Source of the DNA: Streptomyces sp. NBC_01197
GTDB lineage: Bacteria; Actinomycetota; Actinomycetes; Streptomycetales; Streptomycetaceae
NCBI RefSeq assembly: GCF_036010505.1
Contig: NZ_CP108569.1
Coordinates: 5,633,001-5,697,000, forward strand
Direction: 5' to 3'
DNA: 64,000 nt
The position numbers and the translations under genes are program-made. Of the stretch, positions 16,335 through 25,004 are shown one piece after another (position 1 is the first letter of the stretch; each line of letters starts with the position of its first letter). The notes beneath the pieces were generated by a model. It made no database searches. It saw nothing but the letters and a program-made list of their open reading frames with translations, and was not told the DNA's origin.

Positions 16335-16415
16335 ATGAACGACATAGTGTCGCGCGCGGCCCGCTGCCGCGCAGGACTCTCTTTGCCGGGTGTCCGGAAC
16401 GGGGCGGTGGTCTGA
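16335..16415 (+). CDS. possible 26-residue ORF between ureF and ureD
   Basis: ATG with GGAAGGA upstream gives a 26-residue product starting MNDIVSRAARCRAGLSLPG. It ends one base before the ureD start. It occupies the place where ureG normally lies but shows no UreG motif (no P-loop). It is possibly what was left after ureG loss, or chance. Confidence 0.25.
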   Translation: MNDIVSRAARCRAGLSLPGVRNGAVV

Positions 16416-16416
16416 C

Positions 16417-17415
16417 ATGGCGCTTGTCACGGACGAGATGCCCGAGACGTCGGGGACGGGGCGCGCGAAGGGGGAGTCGCGGCTCTGCGCCGCGCACCAC
16501 ACCCCCGGCCGGGTACCGCCCGAGGTCGCCCGGCACGCCCCCGACGCCGGTGAGTCCGCCGCCGGACCGTCCGCCCGGGTCGGTCTCCTCGAGATGGGGT
16601 TCGAGCGGGTCAGCGGACGCACCGAACTGGTCCGCCGGTACAGCAGAATGCCGCTGCGGACAGGCCGGCCGCAGTATCCGGACCCGCTGCGGCCGCAGAT
16701 GGCGTTCGTCCGGCTGGCTCCGGTCACGGGCGGTCTGGTCCAGGACGACCGCCAGCGCGTCGACGTCTGCTGCGGTGCCGAGACCGAGGTGCATCTCTCG
16801 ACGGGGGCAGCGACCGAGATCCGGCCGATGGAGCGGGGCTACGCCACCCGCCTCGTCAATCTCTCGGCGGGGCCCGACGCGTATCTGGAGTACCTGCCGG
16901 ACCCGCTGCTCCCGCTGCCCGGCGCCCGGCTCTACCAGCGCACCGTGATCACAGCGGACCCCGCCGCCACCGTCGTCATCGGTGAGACGGTGGCGGCGGG
17001 ACGGCCGGGGTCCGGTGCCCGCCATGGATACGACGTACTCGGCCTCGACCTGGAGGTGCGCAGGCCGCACGGCAGGCTGCTCGCCCTGGACGCGATACGG
17101 CTGTGCCCCGGCCGGCCCGGTGCGGCAGGCCCTGGGGTGCTCTCCGGCCACACCCGGCTGGCCTCGCTCTTCGTCGTGACCGGCCGGTCGCCCGCTGCCG
17201 AGGTGGCTGACGCCCTGCACGCCGCGCTCGACGGCATGGGACTGCCGTACGGGGTCAGCGTGCTGCCGTACGACTGCGGCGCGTGGCTGCGGGTCCTCGG
17301 CGACGACGAGGCGGCCGTGGCGTCCGCCCGATACGCGGGCTGGGACGCCGCCCGCCGGCTCCTCACCGGCTCGCGCGCCCCTGCGTACGGGGGGCGCGGG
17401 CGCGGGGCGGCGTGA
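16417..17415 (+). CDS. ureD: urease accessory protein UreD (UreH)
   Basis: 332 residues. Family features: FERVSGRTELVRRYSRMPLR, GGLVQDDRQRVDV, the strand-rich middle with TGAATEI and YLEYLPDPLLPLPGARLYQR, and VVIGETVAAGRPGSG. UreD binds apo-urease and passes nickel together with UreF and UreG. About 50 extra residues with low complexity precede the conserved part. It ends 16 bases before the convergent map gene. It is encoded with ureF but without ureG. Confidence 0.8.
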   Translation: MALVTDEMPETSGTGRAKGESRLCAAHHTPGRVPPEVARHAPDAGESAAGPSARVGLLEMGFERVSGRTELVRRYSRMPLRTGRPQYPDPLRPQMAFVRLAPVTGGLVQDDRQRVDVCCGAETEVHLSTGAATEIRPMERGYATRLVNLSAGPDAYLEYLPDPLLPLPGARLYQRTVITADPAATVVIGETVAAGRPGSGARHGYDVLGLDLEVRRPHGRLLALDAIRLCPGRPGAAGPGVLSGHTRLASLFVVTGRSPAAEVADALHAALDGMGLPYGVSVLPYDCGAWLRVLGDDEAAVASARYAGWDAARRLLTGSRAPAYGGRGRGAA

Positions 17416-17431
17416 ACTCCCGCGAGCCGGC

Positions 17432-18289
17432 TCAGGGCAGCGTAAGGATCTCCGCCCCGGTCTCCGTCACCACGAGCGTGTGCTCGAACTGCGCGGTCCG
17501 CTTACGGTCCTTGGTCACCACGGTCCAGCCGTCCTCCCACATGTCGTACTCGTACGAGCCGAGGGTGAGCATCGGCTCGATCGTGAACGTCATGCCGGGC
17601 CGGATCAGCTCCGTGGCGTACGGGCTGTCGTAGTGCGGGACGATCAGCCCGGAGTGGAACGACGTGCTGATGCCGTGGCCGGTGAAGTCCTTGACGACGC
17701 CGTAGCCGAAGCGCTTGGCGTACGACTCGATGACCCGCCCGATGATGTTGATCTGGCGGCCGGGGCGCACCGCCTTGATGGCACGGTTGAGCGACTCCCG
17801 GGTCCGCTCCACCAGCAGCCGGGACTCCTCGTCGACGTCCCCGCAGAGGTAGGTGGCGTTGTTGTCCCCGTGCACGCCGTTGATGTACGCGGTGACGTCG
17901 AGGTTCACGATGTCGCCGTCCCGGAGCACGGTGGAGTCCGGAATCCCGTGGCAGATGACTTCGTTGACCGAGGTGCAGAGAGACTTCTTGAACCCCCGGT
18001 AGCCGAGAGTCGACGGATAGGCGCCATGGTCGCACATGAACTCATGGGCGACCCGGTCGAGTTCGTCCGTCGTCACACCGGGCGCGATGTGCTTGGCGGC
18101 CTCCGCCATAGCCTGCGCGGCGATACGGCCCGCGAGGCGCATACGCTCGACGGTGTCGGCATCCTGGACTTCCGGACCGGTGTACGGCGTTGGCGCGGGC
18201 TTGCCCACGTACTCGGGACGCCGGATGTTTCCGGGTACGGAACGGGTGGGAGAAAGCTCCCCTGGTACGAGCAGTGACTGGCCAGACAT
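17432..18289 (-). CDS. map: type I methionine aminopeptidase
   Basis: 285 residues. It removes the N-terminal Met from new proteins in the cytosol. Metal ligands are visible: Asp in NLDVTAY, Asp in HGDNNATY, His in [11 protein letters not shown], Glu in FTIEPML and Glu in AQFEHTL. An N-terminal extension of about 40 residues (ending [16 protein letters not shown]) matches the linker-type MetAP Ic of actinobacteria. The ATG is 7 bases from a TACACT -10 box with no ribosome-binding site, so the transcript is probably leaderless. It diverges from the small SPOR-like gene. Confidence 0.95.
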   Translation of the reverse strand: MSGQSLLVPGELSPTRSVPGNIRRPEYVGKPAPTPYTGPEVQDADTVERMRLAGRIAAQAMAEAAKHIAPGVTTDELDRVAHEFMCDHGAYPSTLGYRGFKKSLCTSVNEVICHGIPDSTVLRDGDIVNLDVTAYINGVHGDNNATYLCGDVDEESRLLVERTRESLNRAIKAVRPGRQINIIGRVIESYAKRFGYGVVKDFTGHGISTSFHSGLIVPHYDSPYATELIRPGMTFTIEPMLTLGSYEYDMWEDGWTVVTKDRKRTAQFEHTLVVTETGAEILTLP

Positions 18290-18296
18290 GCCAGCG

Positions 18297-18302
18297 AGTG
18301 TA
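18297..18302 (-). promoter_or_regulatory. -10 box TACACT of map
   Basis: Read on the minus strand, TACACT lies 7 bases before the map ATG. This places the transcript start on the start codon. Confidence 0.5.
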
Positions 18303-18319
18303 TGAGAGAGGAACCGGCC

Positions 18320-18553
18320 ATGGCTTTGTTCAAGAGGCGGACGACCGCGCAGCCGGGCGACTGGTACTACTGCCTCCAGCACAAAAAGGTCGAAGACGGG
18401 CCCGAGTGCCCGGGTAAGAACCGGTTCGGCCCCTACGCCACCCGCGAGGAGGCGGCGCACGCCATGGAGAAGGTGGCCGAGCGCAACGAGGAGTGGGACA
18501 CCGACCCCAAGTGGAACGACGACAGGACCACCCCCACCGACGAGGAAGGCTGA
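18320..18553 (+). CDS. small SPOR-like conserved protein
   Basis: 77 residues, acidic and soluble, with [20 protein letters not shown] then [20 protein letters not shown]. The [10 protein letters not shown] part looks like the end of a SPOR repeat (strand, then an A-x-x-A helix). Similar 70-80 residue proteins are annotated as SPOR-domain proteins in Streptomyces; the role is unknown. It has two Cys in CLQHKK-x-CPG, possibly metal-binding. I start at 18320, which has GAGAGGA upstream, and not at 18302. It is divergent from map. Confidence 0.7.
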   Translation: MALFKRRTTAQPGDWYYCLQHKKVEDGPECPGKNRFGPYATREEAAHAMEKVAERNEEWDTDPKWNDDRTTPTDEEG

Positions 18554-18637
18554 CCGTCCAGGGGCCACCGCCCCGGCCGGACGGACCCGACCGCACAGGT
18601 CGGTCCGCCCGGTCCGACGTGCACCGGTGCGGTGATG

Positions 18638-19903
18638 TCAGTCCGCCTGAGGCAGCCGGAGCGTGGCGACGGCTCCGCCGTCGGCGGCATTGGAGAAGAG
18701 CAGTGACGCGCCGATGACCCGGGCCTGGCCCGAGGCGACTGTCAGCCCGAGGCCGTGTCCGCGGCCGCGGTCAGCTGCTCCGGTGCGGAACCGCTGTGGT
18801 CCTTCGGCGAGGAGGTGGTCGGGAAAGCCGGAACCGTGGTCGCGGATGATGACGGTTCCGCCCTCGACGGTGACCTCGACGGGGCCGGCGCCGTGCCGGT
18901 GGCAGTTGACGACGAGATTGGTGATGATCCGGTCGAGTCGGCGGGGATCAGTCTCCACCACGGCGGGCGCGGCGCCGAGCGAGAGCCGTGCGTCGAGGCC
19001 GCTGCGGAGGAGCGAGCCCCGCACCATCTCGGTCAGCGCGACGGGCCGCAGGTCGGCGCGTTCCACGCCGGCGTCGAGTCGGGAGATCTCCAACAGGTCC
19101 TCGACGAGGATGCGCAGCACCCGGACCCGGTCCCGGACGAGATCGGTGGCCTCGCTCTCGGGAAGCAGTTCGGCGGAGGTGACCAACCCCATGAGCGGCG
19201 TGCGCAGCTCGTGTGCGACATCGGCGGTGAAACGCTGCTCGACGCGCAACCGGTCCTGGAGGCTGTCGGCCATCGAGTCGACGGTGTCCGAGATCGCGGT
19301 GATCTCGTCGCCCGCCCGGCCTCCCACCTTGGTTCTGGCGGCCAGGTCGCCGGAGGCTATGCGCCGCGCGGTGCGCGCCACCCGCCGCAGTCGTCGGTTG
19401 GGGAGCTCGGCGGCGAGGGCGGAGAGAGGGACGATGACGGCCAGCGCGGCCAGGGAGTACTTCTCCATGTGCCGGTCCAGGGAGCGGCGGCTGAGCTGGT
19501 CGGGGATCATGTCGATCGAGACCGCCGCCATGTGTCCGTCCGGCGTCCCTGCGCCGGCCCACATCCGCGGCCGGTACTCGTCGCTCTCATCGTACAGGTG
19601 GCCGCTGCCGTGTTCCCGGACCGTCCGCACCAGAGCCGGCGGCATCTCCCCGGGTGCGCGTACCAGGCTGTCGCTTCCGTCGCCGCTTTCCGCCGAGATC
19701 GCGCTGTCCAGAGCGCCGTACGCCTTGGCCGCACCGTCGTTCATGGACCTCTCGTACGTGCTGTGGTGCACCAGCAGCCCGACCGTCAGCGCGATGCCGC
19801 AGCACGCCGCTGCCACCAGCAGCGCGATCTTCCAGCGCAGCGAGTGCCGGTTGAGCAGGGTCCGTCGGTTTCCCGGGTCGGACAGGGCCCCTGGGACTCC
19901 CAT
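18638..19903 (-). CDS. sensor histidine kinase (HAMP, VanS/CseC-like)
   Basis: 421 residues. One membrane helix at about 25-47, an outside sensor part to about 145, a second helix at about 150-170, a HAMP domain, the DHp His in VAHELRTPLMGL, and an ATP-binding domain with NLVVNCHRHG (N box), IIRDHGSGF (G1) and GHGLGLTVA (G2). It phosphorylates the response regulator encoded one base upstream. The stimulus is unknown. The layout is like CseC or VanS, but no sigE-like gene is adjacent. The next gene upstream of the pair encodes a secreted double protease, a possible target. Confidence 0.92.
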   Translation of the reverse strand: MGVPGALSDPGNRRTLLNRHSLRWKIALLVAAACCGIALTVGLLVHHSTYERSMNDGAAKAYGALDSAISAESGDGSDSLVRAPGEMPPALVRTVREHGSGHLYDESDEYRPRMWAGAGTPDGHMAAVSIDMIPDQLSRRSLDRHMEKYSLAALAVIVPLSALAAELPNRRLRRVARTARRIASGDLAARTKVGGRAGDEITAISDTVDSMADSLQDRLRVEQRFTADVAHELRTPLMGLVTSAELLPESEATDLVRDRVRVLRILVEDLLEISRLDAGVERADLRPVALTEMVRGSLLRSGLDARLSLGAAPAVVETDPRRLDRIITNLVVNCHRHGAGPVEVTVEGGTVIIRDHGSGFPDHLLAEGPQRFRTGAADRGRGHGLGLTVASGQARVIGASLLFSNAADGGAVATLRLPQAD

Positions 19904-19904
19904 G

Positions 19905-20708
19905 TCAGCCCCTCAGCTTGTAACCGAAGCCCCGGACCGTTTCGATGCGCCCGGCACCGATCTTCTTCCGCAACCGCTGCACGCACAGGTCGACCACCCG
20001 GGTGTCGCCGTCCCAGTCGTAGTCCCACACGTTGCGCAGAAGGGTCTGCCGGTCCAGGACGATGCCCGGGTACGCGACGAACTCCAGCAGGAGCCGGAGT
20101 TCGGTCGGGGCCAGTGCGACCGGCTCACCGGCGAGGAACACCTCCAGGCCGGCCGTGTCGACGGCCAGGTCAGCGAAGACGAGCAGGGCGCGGTGAGGGC
20201 GCGGAGTGCTCTGCTCCAGGCGAGCCGACGGGTCCGGCGGGGGAACCGGGGGAACCGTCGGCCCATCTCTCACGGTGGTGGATTCCGCCGGTGCCGCGGC
20301 CCGTGTGAACGTGGCACGGCGCAGCAGTGAGCGGATCCGGGCCACCAGCACCGCGGTGTCGACCGGCTTGACGACGTAGTCGTCGGCCCCCGCCTCCAGG
20401 CCGGACACGACCTCCAGGGTGCCCCCTCGAGCCGACATGATGAGGATCGGCTTCGTGCTGGTTTCCCGGATCCGGCGGCACAGCCCGATGCCGTCGAGCT
20501 CCGGCAGCATGACGTCCAGCAACAGCAGGTCGTGCCCGCCCTCTCGGAACCGTTCGAGACCGGTCAGCCCGTCACCGGCGGAGGTGACGCGGTAGCCGTA
20601 GCGCTCCAGCGCCATCGTGACCGACCGGCGGATCACCTCGTCGTCCTCGACGAGCAGGATCGACACGGGCTCCGGGGCTCTCACCCCGGCGGCGGCTGGA
20701 ACCGACAT
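19905..20708 (-). CDS. OmpR-family response regulator
   Basis: 267 residues. The receiver domain has acidic residues in LVEDDEV, phospho-Asp in LLLLDVMLPEL, Thr/Ser in ILIMSARGG and Lys in YVVKPVD. A Pro/Thr-rich linker of about 45 residues is longer than usual. The winged-helix domain ends VDLCVQRLRKKIG and TVRGFGYKL. The TGA stop is one base from the kinase ATG, so they form one operon. I start at 20708 (MSVPAAAG); an upstream start has no support. Confidence 0.92.
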   Translation of the reverse strand: MSVPAAAGVRAPEPVSILLVEDDEVIRRSVTMALERYGYRVTSAGDGLTGLERFREGGHDLLLLDVMLPELDGIGLCRRIRETSTKPILIMSARGGTLEVVSGLEAGADDYVVKPVDTAVLVARIRSLLRRATFTRAAAPAESTTVRDGPTVPPVPPPDPSARLEQSTPRPHRALLVFADLAVDTAGLEVFLAGEPVALAPTELRLLLEFVAYPGIVLDRQTLLRNVWDYDWDGDTRVVDLCVQRLRKKIGAGRIETVRGFGYKLRG

Positions 20709-20828
20709 CTCTTCCCATCGGACGTGGTTGGGTGCTGGGGGCCCATGATGCGCCAACCCGCCCGCCCTGCCGAATCCTGGCCCCGGCACGCCCGCGCGGG
20801 GCCGTGTCCGCCGGTGTGGCCGGCGCGC

Positions 20829-22451
20829 TCAGCGTCGGTGTGCCGGAGGACCGCTGCGCTGCTCCTCCTCACTGGGGGCGTCGCCGTGGTGGTCGGAGCG
20901 TGGTGCGGCACCGGACAGCGTGCAGCCCCGGTGGGACAGGTCCAGCTTCGACCCCTCGGTCAGGCAGGACGGGATCATGGAGACCTGCTGGCCGTAACCA
21001 CGGCCCTGTACGGCGGTCACGGTTCCGTCCGAGCCCACCTCGCAGGGGTTGTTGTCGGTGCACTTCTCGCCGGCGTCGTTGTGGGTGTTGTGGATCCCCA
21101 CGACCGTGGAGCCGTCGGGGGCCAGCAGCGCCGAACCGGAAAAGCCGTAGTAGGGAGTGCAGCCCTTGCTGGTGGCATAGCGGATCGAATGGTCCTGCTG
21201 GTAGCCGCCCTCCCGCAGGTGCGGGAGCACGGCCCCGGCGGTGCACTTGAAGCGGCCGCCTGTGTAGGCCATGGTCAGGGAATCACCGGCGCGCACGGGG
21301 GTGGAGGTGAGCCGGAAGACCTTCGCGCCCTCGGCCTGCAACTGCGCGTAACTCTGGTCCAGTCGGTAGAGCGCGACGTCGGTACCGGTCATCGTCGCGT
21401 ACACCAGCCGTTTCGCATGGGCGGTGGTCTGCGGGTAGCCCTGGCGGTCGGCGATCGTCACCTTGCGGTCGGCCGGCTGGTCCACCAGCGCGGCTCCGGG
21501 CGCGGGCCGATTTCCCTGCACACAGTGGCCGTTGGTCAGCAGCAGCGCCGGGTCCTGCGGTCGGGAGGACGGGGCGCGCACCACCGAGCCCACGCAGTCG
21601 CCCAGGTCCGCCGCGCCTTCCACGTTGGGTATCTTGTCGTCGGGCGGCACGTGGGTGCCGCTGATGATGCCCTTGATCCAGTCGGCGTGCCTGGTGACGT
21701 CGGTGTACAGCGTCTTGCCGCTCTCGTCGGGACCGCTGACCACACCGGCCACCGCCCACTTGCCGCCTTCGCGCACCAGCGCGGGCCCACCGGAATCCAT
21801 GTTCGACGCGGCGATCCTGCCGTCGGCGCTGCCGACGCACATCTCGCCGACGTTCGTGTATGACGGGCACTTCGAGATCGGCTGCACCACGGTGTCAGCC
21901 TCCCGGAGCCGCGTCGGGTAGCACGCCGGATCGGTGTTGTCGTCGCAGGTCATGCCCCAGCCCATGATGCGCACGGAGGAGTTGTCCGCCGGCGTGGTCG
22001 AGGCAATCCGCACGGGCTCGGCCCGGACCGGGGTGCGCAGGTGCATCAACGCCATGTCCCGGCCCCAGAACCCGCCCTCGTCGTTGGGGGTCGCCAGCCG
22101 GTAGTAGTGGTCGACCTCGGCGACCTCGCCCCCGGACGTGGTGTCCAGCGACCCGACCCGGACCTTCCAGCCACGGGGGACACCCGCCTTCGCCCCGGTC
22201 GGGTTCCGGCCGGCGCAGTGGCTCGCGGTCAGCACCCACTGCGGTGCGAGGACCTCCACCCCGCAGCCATGTCCGTCCGAGCGCGGCGGCATGGGATAGG
22301 CCGGCTGGAACGAACCCATGAATGAGTAGGCGTGGGTCGACTCGGTGCCGCCCACGATGGCCTCTGCCGGCTGGGCGGCCGTCACAGCCGCGGTCAAGGC
22401 GACCCCCGTCGTCAGGACGGCGGCCGCCCTCGGACTGATCCACTTGCGCAT
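20829..22451 (-). CDS. secreted protein with two trypsin-fold serine protease domains
   Basis: 540 residues. A Sec signal ends AQPAEA and is followed at once by IVGGTEST, the mature trypsin N-terminus. Domain 1 (about 32-265) has the catalytic His in LTASHCAG, Asp in GRDMALMHL and Ser in NMDSGGPAL. Domain 2 (about 280-515) has its own His in LLTNGHCVQG, Asp in GTDVALYRL and Ser in YGFSGSALL, closer to bacterial S1/V8-type peptidases. Both triads look complete. The C-terminus is polar, with a Ser/Glu/Arg tail. Substrates are unknown. It lies just upstream of the two-component genes on the same strand, 120 bases away. Confidence 0.85.
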   Translation of the reverse strand: MRKWISPRAAAVLTTGVALTAAVTAAQPAEAIVGGTESTHAYSFMGSFQPAYPMPPRSDGHGCGVEVLAPQWVLTASHCAGRNPTGAKAGVPRGWKVRVGSLDTTSGGEVAEVDHYYRLATPNDEGGFWGRDMALMHLRTPVRAEPVRIASTTPADNSSVRIMGWGMTCDDNTDPACYPTRLREADTVVQPISKCPSYTNVGEMCVGSADGRIAASNMDSGGPALVREGGKWAVAGVVSGPDESGKTLYTDVTRHADWIKGIISGTHVPPDDKIPNVEGAADLGDCVGSVVRAPSSRPQDPALLLTNGHCVQGNRPAPGAALVDQPADRKVTIADRQGYPQTTAHAKRLVYATMTGTDVALYRLDQSYAQLQAEGAKVFRLTSTPVRAGDSLTMAYTGGRFKCTAGAVLPHLREGGYQQDHSIRYATSKGCTPYYGFSGSALLAPDGSTVVGIHNTHNDAGEKCTDNNPCEVGSDGTVTAVQGRGYGQQVSMIPSCLTEGSKLDLSHRGCTLSGAAPRSDHHGDAPSEEEQRSGPPAHRR

Positions 22452-22789
22452 GGGTCTCTCCCCTTTCGTCCGCCGCCGGCAATCGCCGCGGCGCGCTCGT
22501 ACGGAGGAGGGACAGCACCCGGCCGTCCCGTCCGGCCACTGATCCTGGACCCGGCGGTGCTCCGGCGGGCCTCACCCGTGTATCAGGCACTCCACGGCGA
22601 CCGCTCAGTTGTGTATCCGCCGCGAACGGCAACGTCACCGGCTGGGCGGCATCACGCTCTCGAGGTAGACGCCCCGCTCCCTGAGCGGGGGCTCAGATTT
22701 CCCGGCCCGGCCTCGTGCCGGCCGGTCACGTCGGCGAGCTCGCCACGCGCCCCGGCCGCAACCGGATCAACAGCGGCTCGGTGGGGCGG
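22452..22789. other. 338-base gap between the double protease and a phosphoesterase
   Basis: No convincing gene. It must hold the protease promoter (read leftwards) and the end of the phosphoesterase transcript. A short perfect hairpin lies at 22672-22690. The flanking sequence (ATCACGCTCTCGAGGTAGAC before it, CTCAGATTTCCCGG after it) resembles ends of IS200/IS605-type elements, but I cannot confirm this. Confidence 0.3.
22672..22690 (-). terminator. hairpin after the phosphoesterase gene
   Basis: CCCCGCT pairs with AGCGGGG over a 5-base loop, 100 bases after the phosphoesterase stop. The stem can extend on one side. It could be a terminator or a mobile-element relic. Confidence 0.4.
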
Positions 22790-23380
22790 TCAGCTTCTCT
22801 GCACTCGGTTTCTCTGTACTCGGTGCAAAGTGACCTCGTCCAGGGCTCCGTCTGCCACGAGGAGAGTCATGTACGTGCAGTACGGCTCCCGCCTGCGGTC
22901 CGTGGGTGACCCCGGGTTCAGCAGGCGCAGGCCACCCGGCGCATGACTGTCCCAGGGGATGTGACTGTGTCCGAAGACCAGGACGTCCAGGTCGGGAAAG
23001 CGTGCGGCACAGCGTGTCTCCCGCCCCCGCGCGGGACCAGTCTCGTGAACAGCACCGAACCGCAGGCCTCCCAGCTCTGCGCGGGCCACCTCGGGCAGCC
23101 GGCGACGCAACCCGGGGCCGTCGTTGTTACCGAACACACCGATCAACCGTCGTGCGTGTCCTTCCAGCAGGTCGAGGGTCGCGGTGTCGACCCAGTCTCC
23201 GGCGTGGATGACGACGTCGGCCTGTTCCGCCTCGTGCAGTAACTCGGAGGGCAACCGTTTGGCGCGGGCCGGCACATGGGTGTCGGAAATGAGGAGCAGC
23301 CGCAAGGAGGGGGTTGTCCTGCCTGCCCGGCGGAGCGCGGTGGCATCCCTCCTGGGCCGGTTTCCCTCCGGAACTGTCAT
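22790..23380 (-). CDS. metallophosphoesterase (YfcE/MJ0936-type phosphodiesterase)
   Basis: 196 residues. All five metallophosphoesterase motifs are present: LLISDTHVPA, VIHAGDWVD, GVFGNNDGPG, VHETGP and VFGHSHIPW. Such small cytosolic enzymes cleave phosphodiesters with a two-metal site; the natural substrate is unknown. The ATG at 23380 has GGAGAGAGG upstream. About 25 extra residues precede the domain, and the C-terminus ends in a repeated Val-Gln-Arg-Asn/Ser motif. Confidence 0.9.
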   Translation of the reverse strand: MTVPEGNRPRRDATALRRAGRTTPSLRLLLISDTHVPARAKRLPSELLHEAEQADVVIHAGDWVDTATLDLLEGHARRLIGVFGNNDGPGLRRRLPEVARAELGGLRFGAVHETGPARGRETRCAARFPDLDVLVFGHSHIPWDSHAPGGLRLLNPGSPTDRRREPYCTYMTLLVADGALDEVTLHRVQRNRVQRS

Positions 23381-23536
23381 GACCTCTCTCCTCTGCGGCT
23401 GCTCCTGGCGAGGGGCAACTGATCGCGTTCGGCGGCGCGACTGCGCCGCTTGTTGTGTTCCATCATGCGCCGCAGAGAATCACGTCACCGACGCCGAGCC
23501 GGCTGAGGAGGCGGACGAGCCGTCGGACCAACCGGA

Positions 23537-24139
23537 TTACCAGCGGCCCGGCGGGGGAGCGGTCAGCTGGTCGGCGAGGCGGGACAGGCGGTCACGGAAG
23601 CGTGGCTTCCCGCGCTGCGCGGGCAGGCTGTTCTCGCCGGCGGCCGCGCTGACCAGGTGCTGCACGGTGTCGAGATCCACCTCGTCGCCGTCGGCCACGG
23701 TCAGCGTCTCGTGCGCGAGCCCGTGCACCTCCGGATCCCCGCCGTCCAGCGTCAGCACGGTGGCCCCCGCTCGCCGCGCCCCGTGCACCCGTTCGAGAAG
23801 CCCCGCGCCCGGCAGCTCCGGCGCCACGACGAGCAGCGTCTCGCCGCGCCCTGCCGCCTCGATCCTCCCGAGTCCCACGGAGAGATGCGCGGGCTCACCG
23901 CCGCCGACCCGGTGCCGTACCAGCGTGGGTGCCAGTTCGGGCAGCCCCGACCAGGCGGCCTCGTCCACGAGATGGGCCGCCAGATGCCACGGCTCGTACC
24001 GCTCGGTCCCCACCAGGAGCAGGCCTCCGCCGTGCGGCACCACGGACGACCGCAGCGCGGTGGCGAACCGGCGGGTGGCGCGCGGCCACTCCGTCCCGGC
24101 GAGTACTTCCCGGAGCAGCGCTACCCGTACGGCATCCAT
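23537..24139 (-). CDS. conserved hypothetical protein
   Basis: 200 residues, starting MDAVRVALLREVLAGTEWPR. I do not recognise the family. It looks like an alpha/beta protein: GGGLLLVGTERYEPWHLAAH, ETLLVVAPELPGAG and ATVLTLDGGDPEVHGLAHE are strand-loop-helix units as in nucleotide- or sugar-binding Rossmann/SIS folds, but no clear P-loop or catalytic motif is seen. Start at 24139 is chosen by codon pattern; a longer frame to 24244 overlaps the divergent npdG promoter. It shares a 94-base divergent region with npdG. Confidence 0.6.
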   Translation of the reverse strand: MDAVRVALLREVLAGTEWPRATRRFATALRSSVVPHGGGLLLVGTERYEPWHLAAHLVDEAAWSGLPELAPTLVRHRVGGGEPAHLSVGLGRIEAAGRGETLLVVAPELPGAGLLERVHGARRAGATVLTLDGGDPEVHGLAHETLTVADGDEVDLDTVQHLVSAAAGENSLPAQRGKPRFRDRLSRLADQLTAPPPGRW

Positions 24140-24233
24140 GGCCCGGCATCCTGCCCCACCGGGCCGCCCGGCGCGGGCTGTTGGCCGCTCCTCATCCGTA
24201 CGGGTACCGGGTACCAGCAAGTAGGGTCGGGCC

Positions 24234-24938
24234 ATGACTTCCACCGACAGTGCACAGCAGCCGGCCGCCAGGGACCCCTGGGACCTCCCCGACGTATCGG
24301 ACCTGGTCGTCGGCGTCCTCGGCGGGACCGGTGACCAGGGGCGCGGGCTCGCCTACCGGCTGGCCAGGGCCGGCCAGAAAGTGATCATCGGCTCCCGTGC
24401 CGCCGAGCGGGCCCGGGCCGCGGCCGGAGAGCTCGGACACGGCGTCGAGGGCGTGGAGAACGCCGAGTGCGCACGCCGCAGCGACGTGGTGATCGTGGCC
24501 GTGCCGTGGGACGGGCACGCCAAGACCCTGGAGTCGCTGCGCTCCGAGCTGACCGGCAAACTCGTGGTCGACTGCGTCAACCCGCTCGGCTTCGACAAGA
24601 AGGGCGCGTACGCCCTGAAGCCGGAGGAGGGCAGCGCCGCCGAGCAGGCCGCCGCCCTGCTGCCGGAATCCCGGGTGGCCGCGGCCTTCCACCATCTGTC
24701 GGCGGTGCTGCTCCAGGACCCGGCGATCGAGGAGATCGACACCGATGTGATGGTGCTGGGCGAGGAGCGCGCGGACGTCGAGATCGTGCAGGCGCTCGCG
24801 GGGCGGATCGCCGGGATGCGCGGAGTCTTCGCCGGCCGGCTGCGCAACGCCCACCAGGTCGAGTCGCTGGTCGCCAATCTGATCTCCGTCAACCGCCGCT
24901 ACAAGGCCCACGCGGGGCTGCGCGTCACCGACGTGTGA
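24234..24938 (+). CDS. npdG: F420-dependent NADP oxidoreductase
   Basis: 234 residues. It passes hydride between coenzyme F420 and NADP. The NADP-binding start VVGVLGGTGDQGRGLAYRLA carries the G-G-T-G-D-Q-G signature, followed by IIGSRAAERA (phosphate-binding Arg) and VDCVNPLGFDKKG, AFHHLSAVLL and RNAHQVESLVANLISVN from the C-terminal part. ATG 6 bases after TAGGGT (24222-24227) without a ribosome-binding site suggests a leaderless mRNA. F420 is normal in actinobacteria; no other F420 gene is nearby. Confidence 0.93.
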   Translation: MTSTDSAQQPAARDPWDLPDVSDLVVGVLGGTGDQGRGLAYRLARAGQKVIIGSRAAERARAAAGELGHGVEGVENAECARRSDVVIVAVPWDGHAKTLESLRSELTGKLVVDCVNPLGFDKKGAYALKPEEGSAAEQAAALLPESRVAAAFHHLSAVLLQDPAIEEIDTDVMVLGEERADVEIVQALAGRIAGMRGVFAGRLRNAHQVESLVANLISVNRRYKAHAGLRVTDV

Positions 24939-24964
24939 GTGCGACCGGGGCATGGGGGACACTG

Positions 24965-24987
24965 GGGGGCGAAAAGACTTTGCCCCC
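24965..24987 (+). terminator. hairpin after npdG
   Basis: GGGGGC pairs with GCCCCC, with an inner AAA/TTT extension and one bulge, 26 bases after the npdG stop. It also lies in the leader of the next small gene, so it may act as an attenuator. Confidence 0.5.
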
Positions 24988-25004
24988 GGACAGGAGCCGC
25001 CCCC

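Noticed and set aside
18638..20708. The CseB/CseC cell-envelope stress system itself
   Set aside because: The kinase and regulator look similar in build, but sigE and cseA are not adjacent, so I name only the families.
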